A DNA stretch of 35,620 nt from a bacterium (GCA_030619985.1 JAUXAI010000006.1:1-35620); one strand, 5' to 3'; counted from the first letter of the stretch, positions 7,549 through 16,467 are shown. The notes: generated by a model from the letters alone, not told the origin. Numbers and translations are program-made.

Positions 7549-8516
7549 GGATATTGGTTACTGGCGGTGCAGGTTATGTAGGAAGTCATACGGTAAAAGA
7601 ACTATTGGCCAGAGACCATTATCCCATTGTCTATGATAATCTTTCTCAGGGGCATAAAGAGGCAGTTTTAAGTGGGGAATTAATTGTAGGTGACCTGGCT
7701 AATCAGGAAGAATTGAGAAAATGCTTTGATAAATATAAAATTGAAGTGGTGATTCATTTCGCTGCCAGTTGCTATGTTGCGGAATCAGTCAAAAATCCTG
7801 CCTGGTACTATGAAAATAATGTAGTTAACGGTTTGAATCTGTTAAAAGTAATGCTTGAGTTCGGGGTGAAGAAGATAGTATTTTCCTCTTCCTGCGCTGT
7901 TTATGGTATTCCAGCAAAAATTTCTATTCCGGAATCGCACCCCTTAAATCCGATCAATCCGTATGGAATGACCAAACTTATCTTTGAAAAGATTTTAAAG
8001 GATTACGAAGGAGCCTATAAAATGAAGTATATTTCCTTAAGATATTTCAATGCTGCAGGAGCAGATGAAAGTGGAAAGATAGGTGAGGATCACAATCCGG
8101 AAACCCACCTCATTCCTCTCGTCTTACAAACTGCTTTAGGACAAAAGAAAAATATCGAAATTTTTGGAACAGATTATAATACTCCTGATAAAACCTGCAT
8201 TAGGGACTATATTCATGTGAGCGATCTAGCAAGAGCCCATATTTTGGCTCTGGAGAAATTGACTAAAGAAGAATCTAGTGATATCTTTAACTTAGGCCTT
8301 GGAAAAGGATATTCTGTAAGAGAAGTTATTGAAACTGCCCGGAAAATTACGAAGAAACCAATAAAAATAGTGGAAACTGGGAGGCGAGCCGGTGATCTTC
8401 CCCAATTAGTAGCAGATGCCAGTAAAGCCGAGAGAGAACTAAACTGGAAGCCTAAGTATACTAAGTTAGAAAATATTATTCAAACTGCCTGGAGATGGCA
8501 TAAGAATAATCCATAG
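7545..8516 (+). CDS. galE: UDP-glucose 4-epimerase (GalE-type SDR)
   Basis: A 323-residue extended short-chain dehydrogenase. The NAD-binding GGAGYVGS starts at residue 7, VIHFAA follows, SSSCAVYG carries the catalytic Ser, and YGMTK is the YxxxK pair. RYFNAAGAD and the HLIPL and RDYIHVSDLA segments are typical of GalE. The enzyme interconverts UDP-Glc and UDP-Gal (or the N-acetyl forms) in the cytoplasm, supplying activated sugars to the glycosyltransferases downstream. Length is normal (family about 330). The start ATG overlaps the upstream stop (ATGA), so the two are translationally coupled. Codon use is already more AT-leaning than in the upstream genes, so it may mark the entry to the variable cassette. 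UDP-GlcNAc specificity cannot be excluded. Confidence 0.93.
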   Translation: MRILVTGGAGYVGSHTVKELLARDHYPIVYDNLSQGHKEAVLSGELIVGDLANQEELRKCFDKYKIEVVIHFAASCYVAESVKNPAWYYENNVVNGLNLLKVMLEFGVKKIVFSSSCAVYGIPAKISIPESHPLNPINPYGMTKLIFEKILKDYEGAYKMKYISLRYFNAAGADESGKIGEDHNPETHLIPLVLQTALGQKKNIEIFGTDYNTPDKTCIRDYIHVSDLARAHILALEKLTKEESSDIFNLGLGKGYSVREVIETARKITKKPIKIVETGRRAGDLPQLVADASKAERELNWKPKYTKLENIIQTAWRWHKNNP

Positions 8517-8535
8517 AAAATGAAGAAATTATTAA

Positions 8536-8628
8536 AGAGGCTACTTCGAGAAAACAGGCATTCACCATACAATTTTAGATATTACTAAAACTATAATCTC
8601 CCTCTATAAAAAAAAGAGGCTTAGCTGA
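8536..8628 (+). pseudogene. Possible C-terminal remnant of a lost gene
   Basis: In the 152 bp spacer after galE, one frame stays open for 30 codons and ends at TGA 8626-8628. It reads RGYFEKTGIHH then TILDITKTIISLYKKKRLS. This looks like a natural protein C-terminus with an amphipathic last helix, preceded by an in-frame stop and without its own start or ribosome binding site. I do not recognise the parent family. It may be the tail of a gene removed when the cassette was rearranged, or chance. Confidence 0.35.
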
Positions 8629-8668
8629 GTAAGAAAATTACTGTAAAATATTTAAGTTTCTAAAGAAA

Positions 8669-9829
8669 ATGAAAATTTATTTTTTTTCCTATGCCTATGA
8701 GGTTGGAATTTCTGGAGATATCGGTGGATTCAGGAAATTATGGGAACTGGCAGATAGATTGCAAAAACAAGGCCATAAAGTAAGAATTTTCTTTCCAAAA
8801 CTACCTAAACATTATCCACTGAAACCAATATCTTACACTTCTTACCCTTTGTTTAATTTTTCTCTTTTACGTGCTATAAGTGCTTATCTTTCAATGTTTT
8901 TTTATGCACTGGTTCAGGGCCTTAGAGAAAAACCAGACATAATTTATTTTCGCACCTCGCCAAATATGCTTCCCATAACTCTTGGCAAATGTTTAGGAGC
9001 CAAGACAGTTTTAGAGGTAAATGCCAGTTTTCACGAGTTTCATAAGACAGTAAGGGTATCATTTTTGCGCCATTTTATATTTTCAGTCACAGAAAGGTTT
9101 AACGTAGCCTTTAGCAATAAGATTATCGTTCTTACTCCTGGCCTAAAAGAGATGTTGTTAAAACAGTATAAAGTATCTCCTGATAAAATTGATGTTGTCC
9201 CTAGTGGTACGGATACAGAACATTTTTCTTCCCAAGATCCCAGAGAATCAAAGAAAAAAATTGGACTGAATCCAGGCCGTCCTGTTATTGGTTTTGCAGG
9301 AATTTTCTATCCTCATCAGGGAGTTGATACGCTCATCCGTGCAGCTAAGTACATATTAAAATCATATCCAGATACGCTTTTTCTTATTGTTGGAGAAGGT
9401 GTTATGGGCAGATACTGGAAAGATTTGGTAGAATCTGAAGGCGTAGAAAGTTCGTTTATTTTTACCGGACAGATTCCCTATGAGAAGATGCCCGTCCATT
9501 TTAATTCAATGGATATCTTTGTTGCTCCTTTTGCTTCTAACCGAGGCGAAACTTCTCCTCTAAAAGTGTTTGATGCGCTAGCTTGTGGAAAGGTTGTTGT
9601 AGCTTCAGATATACCTTCAATTCATTTACTTGCTAAAGAATTCAATGGTTCTATTGTGACTGTACCTCCAGATGACTCAATTATATTGGCACGGACAGTA
9701 ATTGAATTGCTATCTGATGAAGAAAGAAGGAATAAATTAGCAAAAGATGGACGGGGAATTATTTCGGAAAGATACTCTTGGGAAGCAATTGCCAATCAGG
9801 TAACAAGTGTTTTAAAAACCGTAGGCTAG
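8669..9829 (+). CDS. Glycosyltransferase family 4 (GT-B fold)
   Basis: A 386-residue cytoplasmic GT with the two-domain GT-B layout. The N-terminal acceptor domain contains GGFRKLWELADRLQKQGHKV, where the Gly-rich loop and LAxxLxxxGHxV helix are typical. The C-terminal donor domain contains VVPSGTDTEHF, VIGFAGIFYPHQGVDTLI, LIVGEG and the donor-binding E-x7-E region in SPLKVFDALACGKVVVASD. It transfers a sugar from a nucleotide donor, with retention, to the growing lipid-linked repeat unit. Donor and linkage cannot be told from sequence. It is the first gene of the AT-rich cassette, separated from galE by a spacer with a possible gene remnant. Length is normal for GT4. No strong Shine-Dalgarno is visible at ATG 8669. 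Confidence 0.9.
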   Translation: MKIYFFSYAYEVGISGDIGGFRKLWELADRLQKQGHKVRIFFPKLPKHYPLKPISYTSYPLFNFSLLRAISAYLSMFFYALVQGLREKPDIIYFRTSPNMLPITLGKCLGAKTVLEVNASFHEFHKTVRVSFLRHFIFSVTERFNVAFSNKIIVLTPGLKEMLLKQYKVSPDKIDVVPSGTDTEHFSSQDPRESKKKIGLNPGRPVIGFAGIFYPHQGVDTLIRAAKYILKSYPDTLFLIVGEGVMGRYWKDLVESEGVESSFIFTGQIPYEKMPVHFNSMDIFVAPFASNRGETSPLKVFDALACGKVVVASDIPSIHLLAKEFNGSIVTVPPDDSIILARTVIELLSDEERRNKLAKDGRGIISERYSWEAIANQVTSVLKTVG

Positions 9830-9847
9830 ATGTACTGATGGGTAAAA

Positions 9848-10690
9848 ATGCTAAGTAAAAATAAATTCTATAAATTTCTCTTCAACTATCAGTCTTTACA
9901 TTATGAAGAATTTTCTGAAAAAGACCCTCGATTTACCCTTAAGAAGAGATACGTTGACTATGCATTAAAAAATAGATATCGATTTTACATTACGCTAAAA
10001 TATGCACTTAAGCATTTCTCATCTTACACTTTAAAAGTTTTAGACTTAGGAACTTACCCGGGAACAATGCTTCGCATTTTAAAAGAGTTTTTGCTTGATT
10101 ATAAAATTGATTTATATGGAGCAGGATTACGCATTACTCCTGATTTTGTAAAAATGATGAAGGATAGAACCAATGCGACAATTATGGCGGTCAACCTTGA
10201 CCCAAAGAATGAACAATTAAAAAATAAAAATTATCCGAACCAAATTCCGTTAGAAGATAAAAGCATGGATTTTATTTTTGCTCTTGAAATAATTGAGCAT
10301 TTAACTTCGCCTATTCATATGCTTTGTGAAGCGGGGAGGGTTTTGAAAAAAGGAGGCAAAATATTAATTACTACACCAAATGTTACAAGAATTGGCTCAG
10401 TGTTCAAGTTGTTAATAGGGAAATCAAATCTTGATCGTCTTATGCCAATAGATTACTATGATGAGAGCGATGAATGGCGACCACATTTTCGTGAATTCTC
10501 AATGGAGGAGTTAGTTAGTTTATTGTCTAAAGTTGACTTCGAGGTTGTGGATAAGGCATTTTTTAATTGCACTGAGAGATATTTCGATATCAAAACAATG
10601 AAACGCCGATTAATCGACTTATGCAAGTCTCCATTTTATTGTATACCACATTTTAGGGATACGATTTTGGTGGTTGCAAAGAAGATATAG
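9848..10690 (+). CDS. Class I SAM-dependent methyltransferase
   Basis: A 280-residue Rossmann-fold methyltransferase. Motif I reads VLDLGTYPGT (about residue 65, with a Tyr-Pro in the Gly-rich loop). The post-motif FIFALEIIEHLTSPI and the RVLKKGGKILITTPN segment are standard for Methyltransf_11-type enzymes. It probably methylates a sugar hydroxyl or carboxyl of the repeat unit; the target is unknown. It lies 18 bp after the GT4 gene and is followed by a 110 bp AT-rich spacer that holds a direct repeat (aagtcct-attat) and a small TTAAGTT/AACTTAA hairpin, with no gene. Low GC and A/T-ending codons match the rest of the cassette. Confidence 0.85.
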   Translation: MLSKNKFYKFLFNYQSLHYEEFSEKDPRFTLKKRYVDYALKNRYRFYITLKYALKHFSSYTLKVLDLGTYPGTMLRILKEFLLDYKIDLYGAGLRITPDFVKMMKDRTNATIMAVNLDPKNEQLKNKNYPNQIPLEDKSMDFIFALEIIEHLTSPIHMLCEAGRVLKKGGKILITTPNVTRIGSVFKLLIGKSNLDRLMPIDYYDESDEWRPHFREFSMEELVSLLSKVDFEVVDKAFFNCTERYFDIKTMKRRLIDLCKSPFYCIPHFRDTILVVAKKI

Positions 10691-10800
10691 CAATTCAGAA
10701 ATCTATTATGCTAAGTCCTTATTATCTGAAGTCCTATTATTACTGTTTTAGATCTTTTTTAAAGAATTTAAGTTCCTATTAAAAAACTTAAGGAATTAAG

Positions 10801-11790
10801 TTGAAAGTTCTATTTATACCTTTTTACTCAAAACTGTGGGCTAGCAGTAGGCATCGTGTCTATCTTTATATAGAAAGGCTTCAACAAAAAGGAATTATAT
10901 GTAAAGTTTTAAAGCCACATCGCACTAATTTCTTCTCTCGAGTAATATATGCAATTAGGTTAATGTTCTACCTCCTTAAAACAGATATCGTCTTCATACA
11001 AAAAAGAGTTTTTCTAAAATATCTTTTTCGCTTGATAAGGTTATTCAATAATAGAATCATTTTTGATTTTGATGATGCAATATTTTTATTTCCGGATGTT
11101 GAACCTATATTAGTTAAAATATTGAAAGGTTGTAAACATATTATCGCAGGAAATGAGTATTTAAAAAGTTATGCTTTAAAATATAATAAAAACGTTACGG
11201 TTATTCCAACTCCAATTGATTGCAAAGAGTATAAACCTATTATGAATCATCAAGAAGAAAAAGATTTAGTAATTATAGGTTGGATTGGGATGAGTAATAA
11301 TTTGCTTTATTTGGAAAAATTGAAGGAAGTTTTCAATAGAATTTATGAAAAGAAAGGAGATGAAGTAAAATTAAAAGTTATATGCGATAAGCCATTCCTT
11401 TTAAAAAAATTAGAAGTAATTAATCAAATATGGGAATTAGATTTAGAACTGGAAGTTTTGAGGACAATTGATATTGGAGTTATGCCATTAACAGATGATC
11501 AGTGGACAAGAGGAAAATGTACATATAAGGCTTTATTATTTATGAGTTTGGGAATTCCAGTGGTAGCTTCACCTATTGGCATGAACAAGGAAGTTATTCA
11601 AGATGGAGTAAATGGTTTTTTAGCTAATTCAGATAATGAATGGTTTGAAAAGTTGTCTCGCCTGATTGATGATAAAAAGCTTCGATATAGTATAGGAATG
11701 GAGGGAAGAAAAACTGTTGAAGAGCGTTACTCATACAAAGCGGTTTTATCTAAGTTGATTGAGGTTTTTGATAAAACTTTAAAAGCCTAA
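10801..11790 (+). CDS. Glycosyltransferase family 4, short form
   Basis: A 329-residue GT-B protein. The N-terminal half has RHRVYLYIERLQQKGI and IIFDFDDAIFLFP. The donor half has VIPTPID, IIGWIGMSNNLLYL (a G-x-N type donor loop), IDIGVMPLTDDQWTRGKCTYKALLFMSLGIPVVASPIGMN and the common GRKTVEERYSY tail. This resembles the subgroup of GT4 proteins that replace the usual EGxxLxxLEAMA segment with KCxYKALxFMxxGxPVV. The start is TTG 10801, preceded by TTAAGGAA; no upstream ATG is in frame nearby. It probably adds one sugar to the repeat unit, specificity unknown. It is shorter than the other GT4s here but shows no break. Confidence 0.85.
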   Translation: MKVLFIPFYSKLWASSRHRVYLYIERLQQKGIICKVLKPHRTNFFSRVIYAIRLMFYLLKTDIVFIQKRVFLKYLFRLIRLFNNRIIFDFDDAIFLFPDVEPILVKILKGCKHIIAGNEYLKSYALKYNKNVTVIPTPIDCKEYKPIMNHQEEKDLVIIGWIGMSNNLLYLEKLKEVFNRIYEKKGDEVKLKVICDKPFLLKKLEVINQIWELDLELEVLRTIDIGVMPLTDDQWTRGKCTYKALLFMSLGIPVVASPIGMNKEVIQDGVNGFLANSDNEWFEKLSRLIDDKKLRYSIGMEGRKTVEERYSYKAVLSKLIEVFDKTLKA

Positions 11791-11833
11791 AATATTTTTA
11801 AAACTTCAATTCTTAATATTTGATGGAGGTTAT

Positions 11834-12472
11834 ATGTTAAATTATTTAGCTAATAAGTTTAAGTTAATAGCTAAAAAAATTACACGTAGGAATATTATTT
11901 TTTGTTTAAACCCAAAAAATATTTATTTTTTATTTAAAGAAAAAAAAATAAATTTTTTACTGAATGAAATAAGGTTTAAAAGCAAAGTTTGCTTACATTT
12001 GGGATGTGGACAGCAACTAATAGATGGATACATTAATATTGACTTACACAATAAAAAGGCTGATAAGAATTTAGACGTTTGTGACCTCAAAGAGTTTGCT
12101 GATGAAAGTGTAGATTTAATTGAAAACCATCATTTAATAGAGCATCTCTCTTTTGAAGAAGCAAAAAAAGCTTTTAGAGAATGGAAAAGAATTTTAAAGC
12201 CAAATGGATGGTTAATAGTAACTACACCCCATTTAGAAAGAGTTATGGAGTTATGGAAAAGATTGAATGAGCAGGAGAAATGGAATTACGGCATTAAAAT
12301 GATATACGGCTTTCAAGATAATGTTGGTCTGTTTCACAAGAGTGGATATACACCCAAACGAATAAAAAAGATTTTGACAGATGAAGGATTTGGCATTGAG
12401 CTATTGTGGGATTACTATCCAGTCAGACGAAAATGCCCTACTTTTATTTGTATAGCAAGGAAAAAGGCGTAA
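11834..12472 (+). CDS. SAM-dependent methyltransferase-like protein (COG4627-type)
   Basis: A 212-residue protein with VCLHLGCGQQLIDGYINIDL as the SAM-binding motif and following acidic strand end, then VDLIENHHLIEHLSFEEA and REWKRILKPNGWLIVTTPH. This pattern matches small methyltransferases common in LPS/EPS clusters. The basic N-terminal 45 residues are unusually Lys/Asn/Phe-rich. The ATG at 11834 has a good TGGAGG site. It is likely to methylate a sugar residue, target unknown. It sits between a GT4 and a decayed GT4 copy, so the sugar it originally served could have been lost. Confidence 0.8.
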   Translation: MLNYLANKFKLIAKKITRRNIIFCLNPKNIYFLFKEKKINFLLNEIRFKSKVCLHLGCGQQLIDGYINIDLHNKKADKNLDVCDLKEFADESVDLIENHHLIEHLSFEEAKKAFREWKRILKPNGWLIVTTPHLERVMELWKRLNEQEKWNYGIKMIYGFQDNVGLFHKSGYTPKRIKKILTDEGFGIELLWDYYPVRRKCPTFICIARKKA

Positions 12473-12547
12473 AAAGGGATTAGAATTCATAAGTTTTAAG
12501 TTAAGGATTATTGAAAATGTTTTGTTTAGAATGGATATCTATGTGAA

Positions 12548-12956
12548 ATGAAACAAAAAATAAAGATTTTATATACAATTGAAAATATTTTTTTGGCGGA
12601 GGAGAGAAAGTATTTGACCAAATTATCAATGGTTTAGATAAAGAAAAATATGAAATTTACGTTGCCTGCTTACCAGGTGGAATATTTGAAGAGAAGATAA
12701 AAACTTCTGCAAAACTTTTATCTCTGGACTTGCAAAGCAGGTTTAATTTAGTAAATACTTATCAATTAGCGAAAATAATGAAAGAAAAAAAGATTGATAT
12801 CGTTCATAGCCAGGGAGCTAGGGCTGATTTTTGCCAGGATAGCAGCGGGGCTAGCAAAAGTGTCGGCTGTAGCATCTGCTGTCGTTATGCCAGTCGAAGG
12901 ATTTGATGTGTGGCTATTAGGGAAAGCAATATATGTTAGATCATTTTTAAAGAGAT
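12548..12956 (+). pseudogene. Decayed 5' part of a GT4 gene, paralogue of the gene at 21959
   Basis: Starting at ATG 12548 the sequence encodes MKQKIKILYTIENIF, then loses one T in a poly-T run relative to the intact gene at 21959 and shifts frame. In the new frame GGEKVFDQIINGLDKEKYE...KLAKIMKEKK-like text runs collinear with the intact paralogue (INGLDKEKYEIYV versus IRGLDKEKYEVYV; DIVHSQGARADF versus QIVHSQGGRADF). A second frame change follows ARADF. Similarity continues to about GKAIYV and then stops, so the whole donor-binding half is missing. The next gene starts 6 bp later. It is non-functional as a glycosyltransferase, the result of duplication followed by deletion. Confidence 0.9.
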
Positions 12957-12961
12957 AATAT

Positions 12962-13714
12962 ATGACTTCTGATTTGCAGGCCCGATTAGAATGTAAAACC
13001 GACACGCAATACATTGTTAATCTTTCAGGATATGCCTGGGGGGTAGAACAGGTGGGTTCTTTGGAAGACTCAGTGGTATTGGATGCAGCCTGTGGTGCTG
13101 GATATGGTTCGTTTTACTTAGCTGAGAAAGCTCGCATAGTGGTAGGTATCGATAAATCGAAAATAGGCATCGGGTATTGCAAAAAAAATTATAAAGCAGA
13201 TAACCTTATGTTTGTTCAAATGGATTGCTTGGAAATGGCCTTTAGAAATCACACCTTTAATTTTGTTTTTTCATTGGAAACGATTGAACATGTGACTGAT
13301 GATAGGATGTTTTTGTCAGAAATGTGTCGGGTTTTAAAAAAGGAGGGGGCTTTTATTATTTCGACTCCACACGGAAAAAAAGGAGTAAAACCAACAACTC
13401 CGTCCCATTTCAGAGAGTATACCCCAGAAGAGTTCCGGAATTTATTAAAAGAATATTTCAAGGACGTCGTATTGTATGGGCGGCGGTTGAAACCGGAACT
13501 TTTACGGCTAGAGAATAACCTAGATGCAGTAAGAAAATGGGATAAGCTGGGATTCCGTAAGTTTATTCCTAGAAAAATAAGACATTCGATAGGAAATTGG
13601 GTTGCCAGGAGGTCTGGTGATATCACTTTGAACGAGGTGAGCGTAAAACACATCGATTACACTAAAGACCTTCAAGGTGCGATTACCTTGATAGCTGTTT
13701 GTAAAAAAATATAA
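12962..13714 (+). CDS. Class I SAM-dependent methyltransferase
   Basis: A 250-residue methyltransferase. Motif I is VVLDAACGAGYGSFYLA, the acidic residue after strand 2 is in VVGIDKS, motif II is FVFSLETIEHVTDD, and motif III is CRVLKKEGAFIISTPH. It belongs to the Methyltransf_11/UbiE-like group and probably methylates a glycan residue in the cytoplasm. The C-terminal 80 residues (from about LRLENNLDAVRKWDKLG) are basic and may bind the acceptor. ATG 12962 is preceded only by AAAGAGAT, a weak site, immediately after the GT4 pseudogene. It may have been brought next to the broken gene by the same deletion. Confidence 0.85.
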   Translation: MTSDLQARLECKTDTQYIVNLSGYAWGVEQVGSLEDSVVLDAACGAGYGSFYLAEKARIVVGIDKSKIGIGYCKKNYKADNLMFVQMDCLEMAFRNHTFNFVFSLETIEHVTDDRMFLSEMCRVLKKEGAFIISTPHGKKGVKPTTPSHFREYTPEEFRNLLKEYFKDVVLYGRRLKPELLRLENNLDAVRKWDKLGFRKFIPRKIRHSIGNWVARRSGDITLNEVSVKHIDYTKDLQGAITLIAVCKKI

Positions 13715-13738
13715 AATAGGAATTCAGCTAAGGATTTA

Positions 13739-13819
13739 ATGACCGATAAAACCGTTGTGATATTTGATTATTATTATCCAAATCCAAGTTCTCCCCTGGC
13801 CATATGTAAAAATGAATAA
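13739..13819 (+). pseudogene. N-terminal gene fragment (26 codons), probably from a glycosyltransferase
   Basis: Behind an AAGGA site, ATG 13739 opens a 26-codon frame MTDKTVVIFDYYYPNPSSPLA... ending at TAA 13817-13819. The VIFDYYYPNP start looks like the first strand of a GT-B glycosyltransferase (compare the YYPP loops common in GT4). The frame stops where it runs into the following methyltransferase start at 13812. It is best explained as the 5' stump of a deleted gene. A short real peptide is possible but less likely. Confidence 0.5.
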
Positions 13820-14528
13820 AAATTTTTTTAAGAAATTTAAATATTATATAAAAAGACCTGTAGATGTATTTAGATGTATCTTCGAAGATTATCCTTCAAA
13901 ACTTAAGAGGATGGATTATGATGATTACTGGATTGATAAAGCACCTTTCAAATTTTCGGGAAGATATCCGGTATTCGCTGAGATAATAGAAGAAAATTCT
14001 ACGCTTTTTGATATCGGGTGTGGTAACGGTGCAACTCTTAAATTTTTAATAGAGAAAAAAAATATAAGAGGTGAAGGTGTTGATATATCCCATGAGGCAA
14101 TTAAGGTGGCAAGGTCCAAGGGAATTGAAGCCTTTGTGGCTGATATAGGAACTCCAGAGTTTCAGATTACTAAAGAATATGATTATATTATTATTTCCGA
14201 AGTCCTTGAGCACATTTCTAATCCTGAAGATGTAATGGAAAAAGTGAAAGGCAAATTTAATAAAATGTTAATAGTCTCAATTCCAAACATTGGACATTAT
14301 ATGCATCGTCTTCGTTTGCTGTTTGGCCATTTTCCAATTCAGTGGGCATTTCACCCTAGTGAACATTTAAGATTCTGGACAGTTAAAGATTTTAAGAAAT
14401 GGGTCAGTGACCTTGGATTCAAAATTTTTGGTATGCGTACACATTCAGGAGTTCCATTTTTGCGTAAATGCATGCCCAGCTTATTTGCTGACAGCATAGT
14501 ATTTCTTTTAAAAGTTAAGAAAAATTAA
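13812..14528 (+). CDS. MetW-like SAM-dependent methyltransferase
   Basis: About 238 residues from ATG 13812. The track start TTG 13764 lies inside the upstream fragment and gives an implausible leader, though it is in frame. SAM motif TLFDIGCGNGATLKFL, then YIIISEVLEHISNPEDVM. The segment LIVSIPNIGHYMHRLRLLFGHFP...HLRFWTVKDFKKWVSDLGF closely follows the pattern of the MetW family. In this setting a sugar methyltransferase role is more likely than methionine synthesis, but the acceptor is unknown. No clear ribosome binding site precedes ATG 13812. It sits 9 bp before the next GT4 and is expected to be co-transcribed. Confidence 0.82.
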   Translation: MNKNFFKKFKYYIKRPVDVFRCIFEDYPSKLKRMDYDDYWIDKAPFKFSGRYPVFAEIIEENSTLFDIGCGNGATLKFLIEKKNIRGEGVDISHEAIKVARSKGIEAFVADIGTPEFQITKEYDYIIISEVLEHISNPEDVMEKVKGKFNKMLIVSIPNIGHYMHRLRLLFGHFPIQWAFHPSEHLRFWTVKDFKKWVSDLGFKIFGMRTHSGVPFLRKCMPSLFADSIVFLLKVKKN

Positions 14529-14536
14529 CTATAAAG

Positions 14537-15757
14537 ATGGAAACTAGCATGAATATTTGTATTTTAACCAAATCCACCCTTAGTCATCAAATGGGAGGGA
14601 TGGAAGTTCACGCCCAAACCTTAAGTGAATTAGCAATTGAATTAGGCCATTCAGTTACGGTTATTACTACTAGGCACCCAGAGGGAATAGAGTTCGAAGA
14701 AAATAATGGCATTTCCTTTCATTATTTAATAGACACAAGAACTTCCCGCTACAGCAAATATTGGTGGAAGGAAAGCGCAAAAAAGATCCTCCAGTTACAT
14801 AATAAAAATAGATTTGATGTAATCTGGGCTGAAAGTTTTTCTGGCTATTACTATGCCTGCAAAGTCAAACCCTTAATCAATATCCCAATTATTTCTATAA
14901 TGCAAGGAGGAGGGATTATCGGGGTTATAAAAAGCGGATGGAGTTCTATCTCGTCATTTAAAGAATTCTTCAATTTTATGGGAAAGTATTTGCCAGAATC
15001 TATATTTTTGTCATTGCCTCTATTCTGGAAGACATTGAAATATTCAGATGTAATAGTTGCAGTAAGCAATGAGACTGCCAAATCAATACAGAGAGAGTTT
15101 TTTATTGACCCTAAAAAGATATCTGTGATTTATAATGGTGTTGATACCGATGTCTTTAAACCCGATGAAAATAAAAGAATGACTATAAGAAATAAATATT
15201 CTCTAAGTGATGAAACCAAGGTAATTATAATGGCAGGGATTGTACATAGACAGAAAGGTATGCATATAGGACTGAAAGCTTTTACTCAAATAAAGAAAGA
15301 AGTTCCTAATTGTAAAATGATAATTGTAGGAAATGGTCCGCAGCTTGATTCCTTAAAAAATTTGGCAAATAATTTAAATATTGAAGATGATGTTATATTT
15401 TGCGGATTTGTTTCTAATAAAGACACCTCATTTTACTATAATGCTGCTGACCTTTTTCTTAACCCTACTGTCCGAGTAGAAGGACTTCCTATTGTTATAG
15501 TTGAGGCATTAGCTTGTGGTTTGCCTTCGGTTGTTACGTGTATTGGAGGAGTAAAATCTACAATAAATGACGGAGTTAGTGGATTCTTTGTAGAGCCTGG
15601 AAATGTAAATATGTTGGTTGAAAAGTCAATTGAGATCTTGAACAACCCTGACCTTATGGTTAAGTTTAGCAGAAATGCAAGGCAAAAAGCTGTTAATGAA
15701 TTTAACAGGGATATTATGATTAACAATTATCTTAAGGTTTCCAAGGGCTTGGTATAA
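14537..15757 (+). CDS. Glycosyltransferase family 4
   Basis: A 406-residue GT-B enzyme. The N-terminal domain has QMGGMEVHAQTLSELAIELGHSVTVIT, the canonical acceptor-side glycine loop. The C-terminal donor domain has VIYNGVDTDVFKP, IIMAGIVHRQKGMHIGLKAF, MIIVGNGPQLDSL, VIFCGFVSNKD, and EGLPIVIVEALACGLPSVVTCIGG containing the E-x7-E donor motif. A conserved NGVD site is present. It probably adds one hexose-type residue to the lipid-linked unit. Start ATG 14537 or ATG 14549 (METSMNICIL versus MNICIL); the second resembles other GT4 N-termini better. The stop overlaps the next start by one base (TAATG). Confidence 0.92.
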   Translation: METSMNICILTKSTLSHQMGGMEVHAQTLSELAIELGHSVTVITTRHPEGIEFEENNGISFHYLIDTRTSRYSKYWWKESAKKILQLHNKNRFDVIWAESFSGYYYACKVKPLINIPIISIMQGGGIIGVIKSGWSSISSFKEFFNFMGKYLPESIFLSLPLFWKTLKYSDVIVAVSNETAKSIQREFFIDPKKISVIYNGVDTDVFKPDENKRMTIRNKYSLSDETKVIIMAGIVHRQKGMHIGLKAFTQIKKEVPNCKMIIVGNGPQLDSLKNLANNLNIEDDVIFCGFVSNKDTSFYYNAADLFLNPTVRVEGLPIVIVEALACGLPSVVTCIGGVKSTINDGVSGFFVEPGNVNMLVEKSIEILNNPDLMVKFSRNARQKAVNEFNRDIMINNYLKVSKGLV

Positions 15758-16467
15758 TGGGTAAGATTGAAACGGAAAGAAGGCTTTATGAGGATATTTG
15801 GGAACGAAAAGCAAAGTATATAAAAAATAGCCCTTTGCCCTTGAGAGTAATTGCAGGAGCGGAACTTGCCTCTGGTGGAAAAAGATTACTTGATATTGGT
15901 TGTGGAGATGGATCTTTGGCAATTCAGGTAAAAGAGAAGTATGACGAGGTTTATGGAATAGAATTTTCTGACAAAGCAGCAGAGCTGGCTAAGGAAAAGG
16001 GAGTAATTGTTTCTATCTCCAATCTAAATTACGAGAGTTTGCCTTACGAAGATTGTTTCTTCGATACTGCTGTTTGTTTGGATATTATCGAGCACATTTT
16101 TGACCCGGCCAGATTAGTTAAAGAAACTTTACGGATACTAAGACCCGGGGGATGCATCATTCTTTCTACGCCTAATATACGATATATCTATTGTTTAATT
16201 CCTCTTATTTTCAAAGGGCGTTTTCCCAAGACTTCATCAGATTTGGAAAGCTATGATGGGGGACATATCCATTACTTTACGTTCAAGGATGTAGAGCTTT
16301 TACTTGGAGATGTTGGATTCAAAAAGATAGAGAAATTTGGTTTATTTCAGTGGGAGAGTTTTAATTTTGCAGGAAAGATAAAGGATATAATAAAAAATAT
16401 TTTCGGAAGAAATTTTAAAAGGGAATTCTTTTCAAGTGGAGTAATTGTCAGGGCAACGAAAACCTAA
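15757..16467 (+). CDS. Class I SAM-dependent methyltransferase
   Basis: A 236-residue methyltransferase with RLLDIGCGDGSLAIQV (motif I), VYGIEFSDKAAELA, FDTAVCLDIIEHIFDPARLV and RILRPGGCIILSTPNIRYI. The later HIHYFTFKDVELLLGDVGF is the usual end segment of Methyltransf_11/MetW-like proteins in glycan clusters. It is translationally coupled to the preceding GT4 by the TAATG overlap, so the two may act on the same sugar, with the GT adding and the MT capping or methylating. Target atom unknown. AT-rich codon use as in the neighbours. Confidence 0.86.
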   Translation: MGKIETERRLYEDIWERKAKYIKNSPLPLRVIAGAELASGGKRLLDIGCGDGSLAIQVKEKYDEVYGIEFSDKAAELAKEKGVIVSISNLNYESLPYEDCFFDTAVCLDIIEHIFDPARLVKETLRILRPGGCIILSTPNIRYIYCLIPLIFKGRFPKTSSDLESYDGGHIHYFTFKDVELLLGDVGFKKIEKFGLFQWESFNFAGKIKDIIKNIFGRNFKREFFSSGVIVRATKT

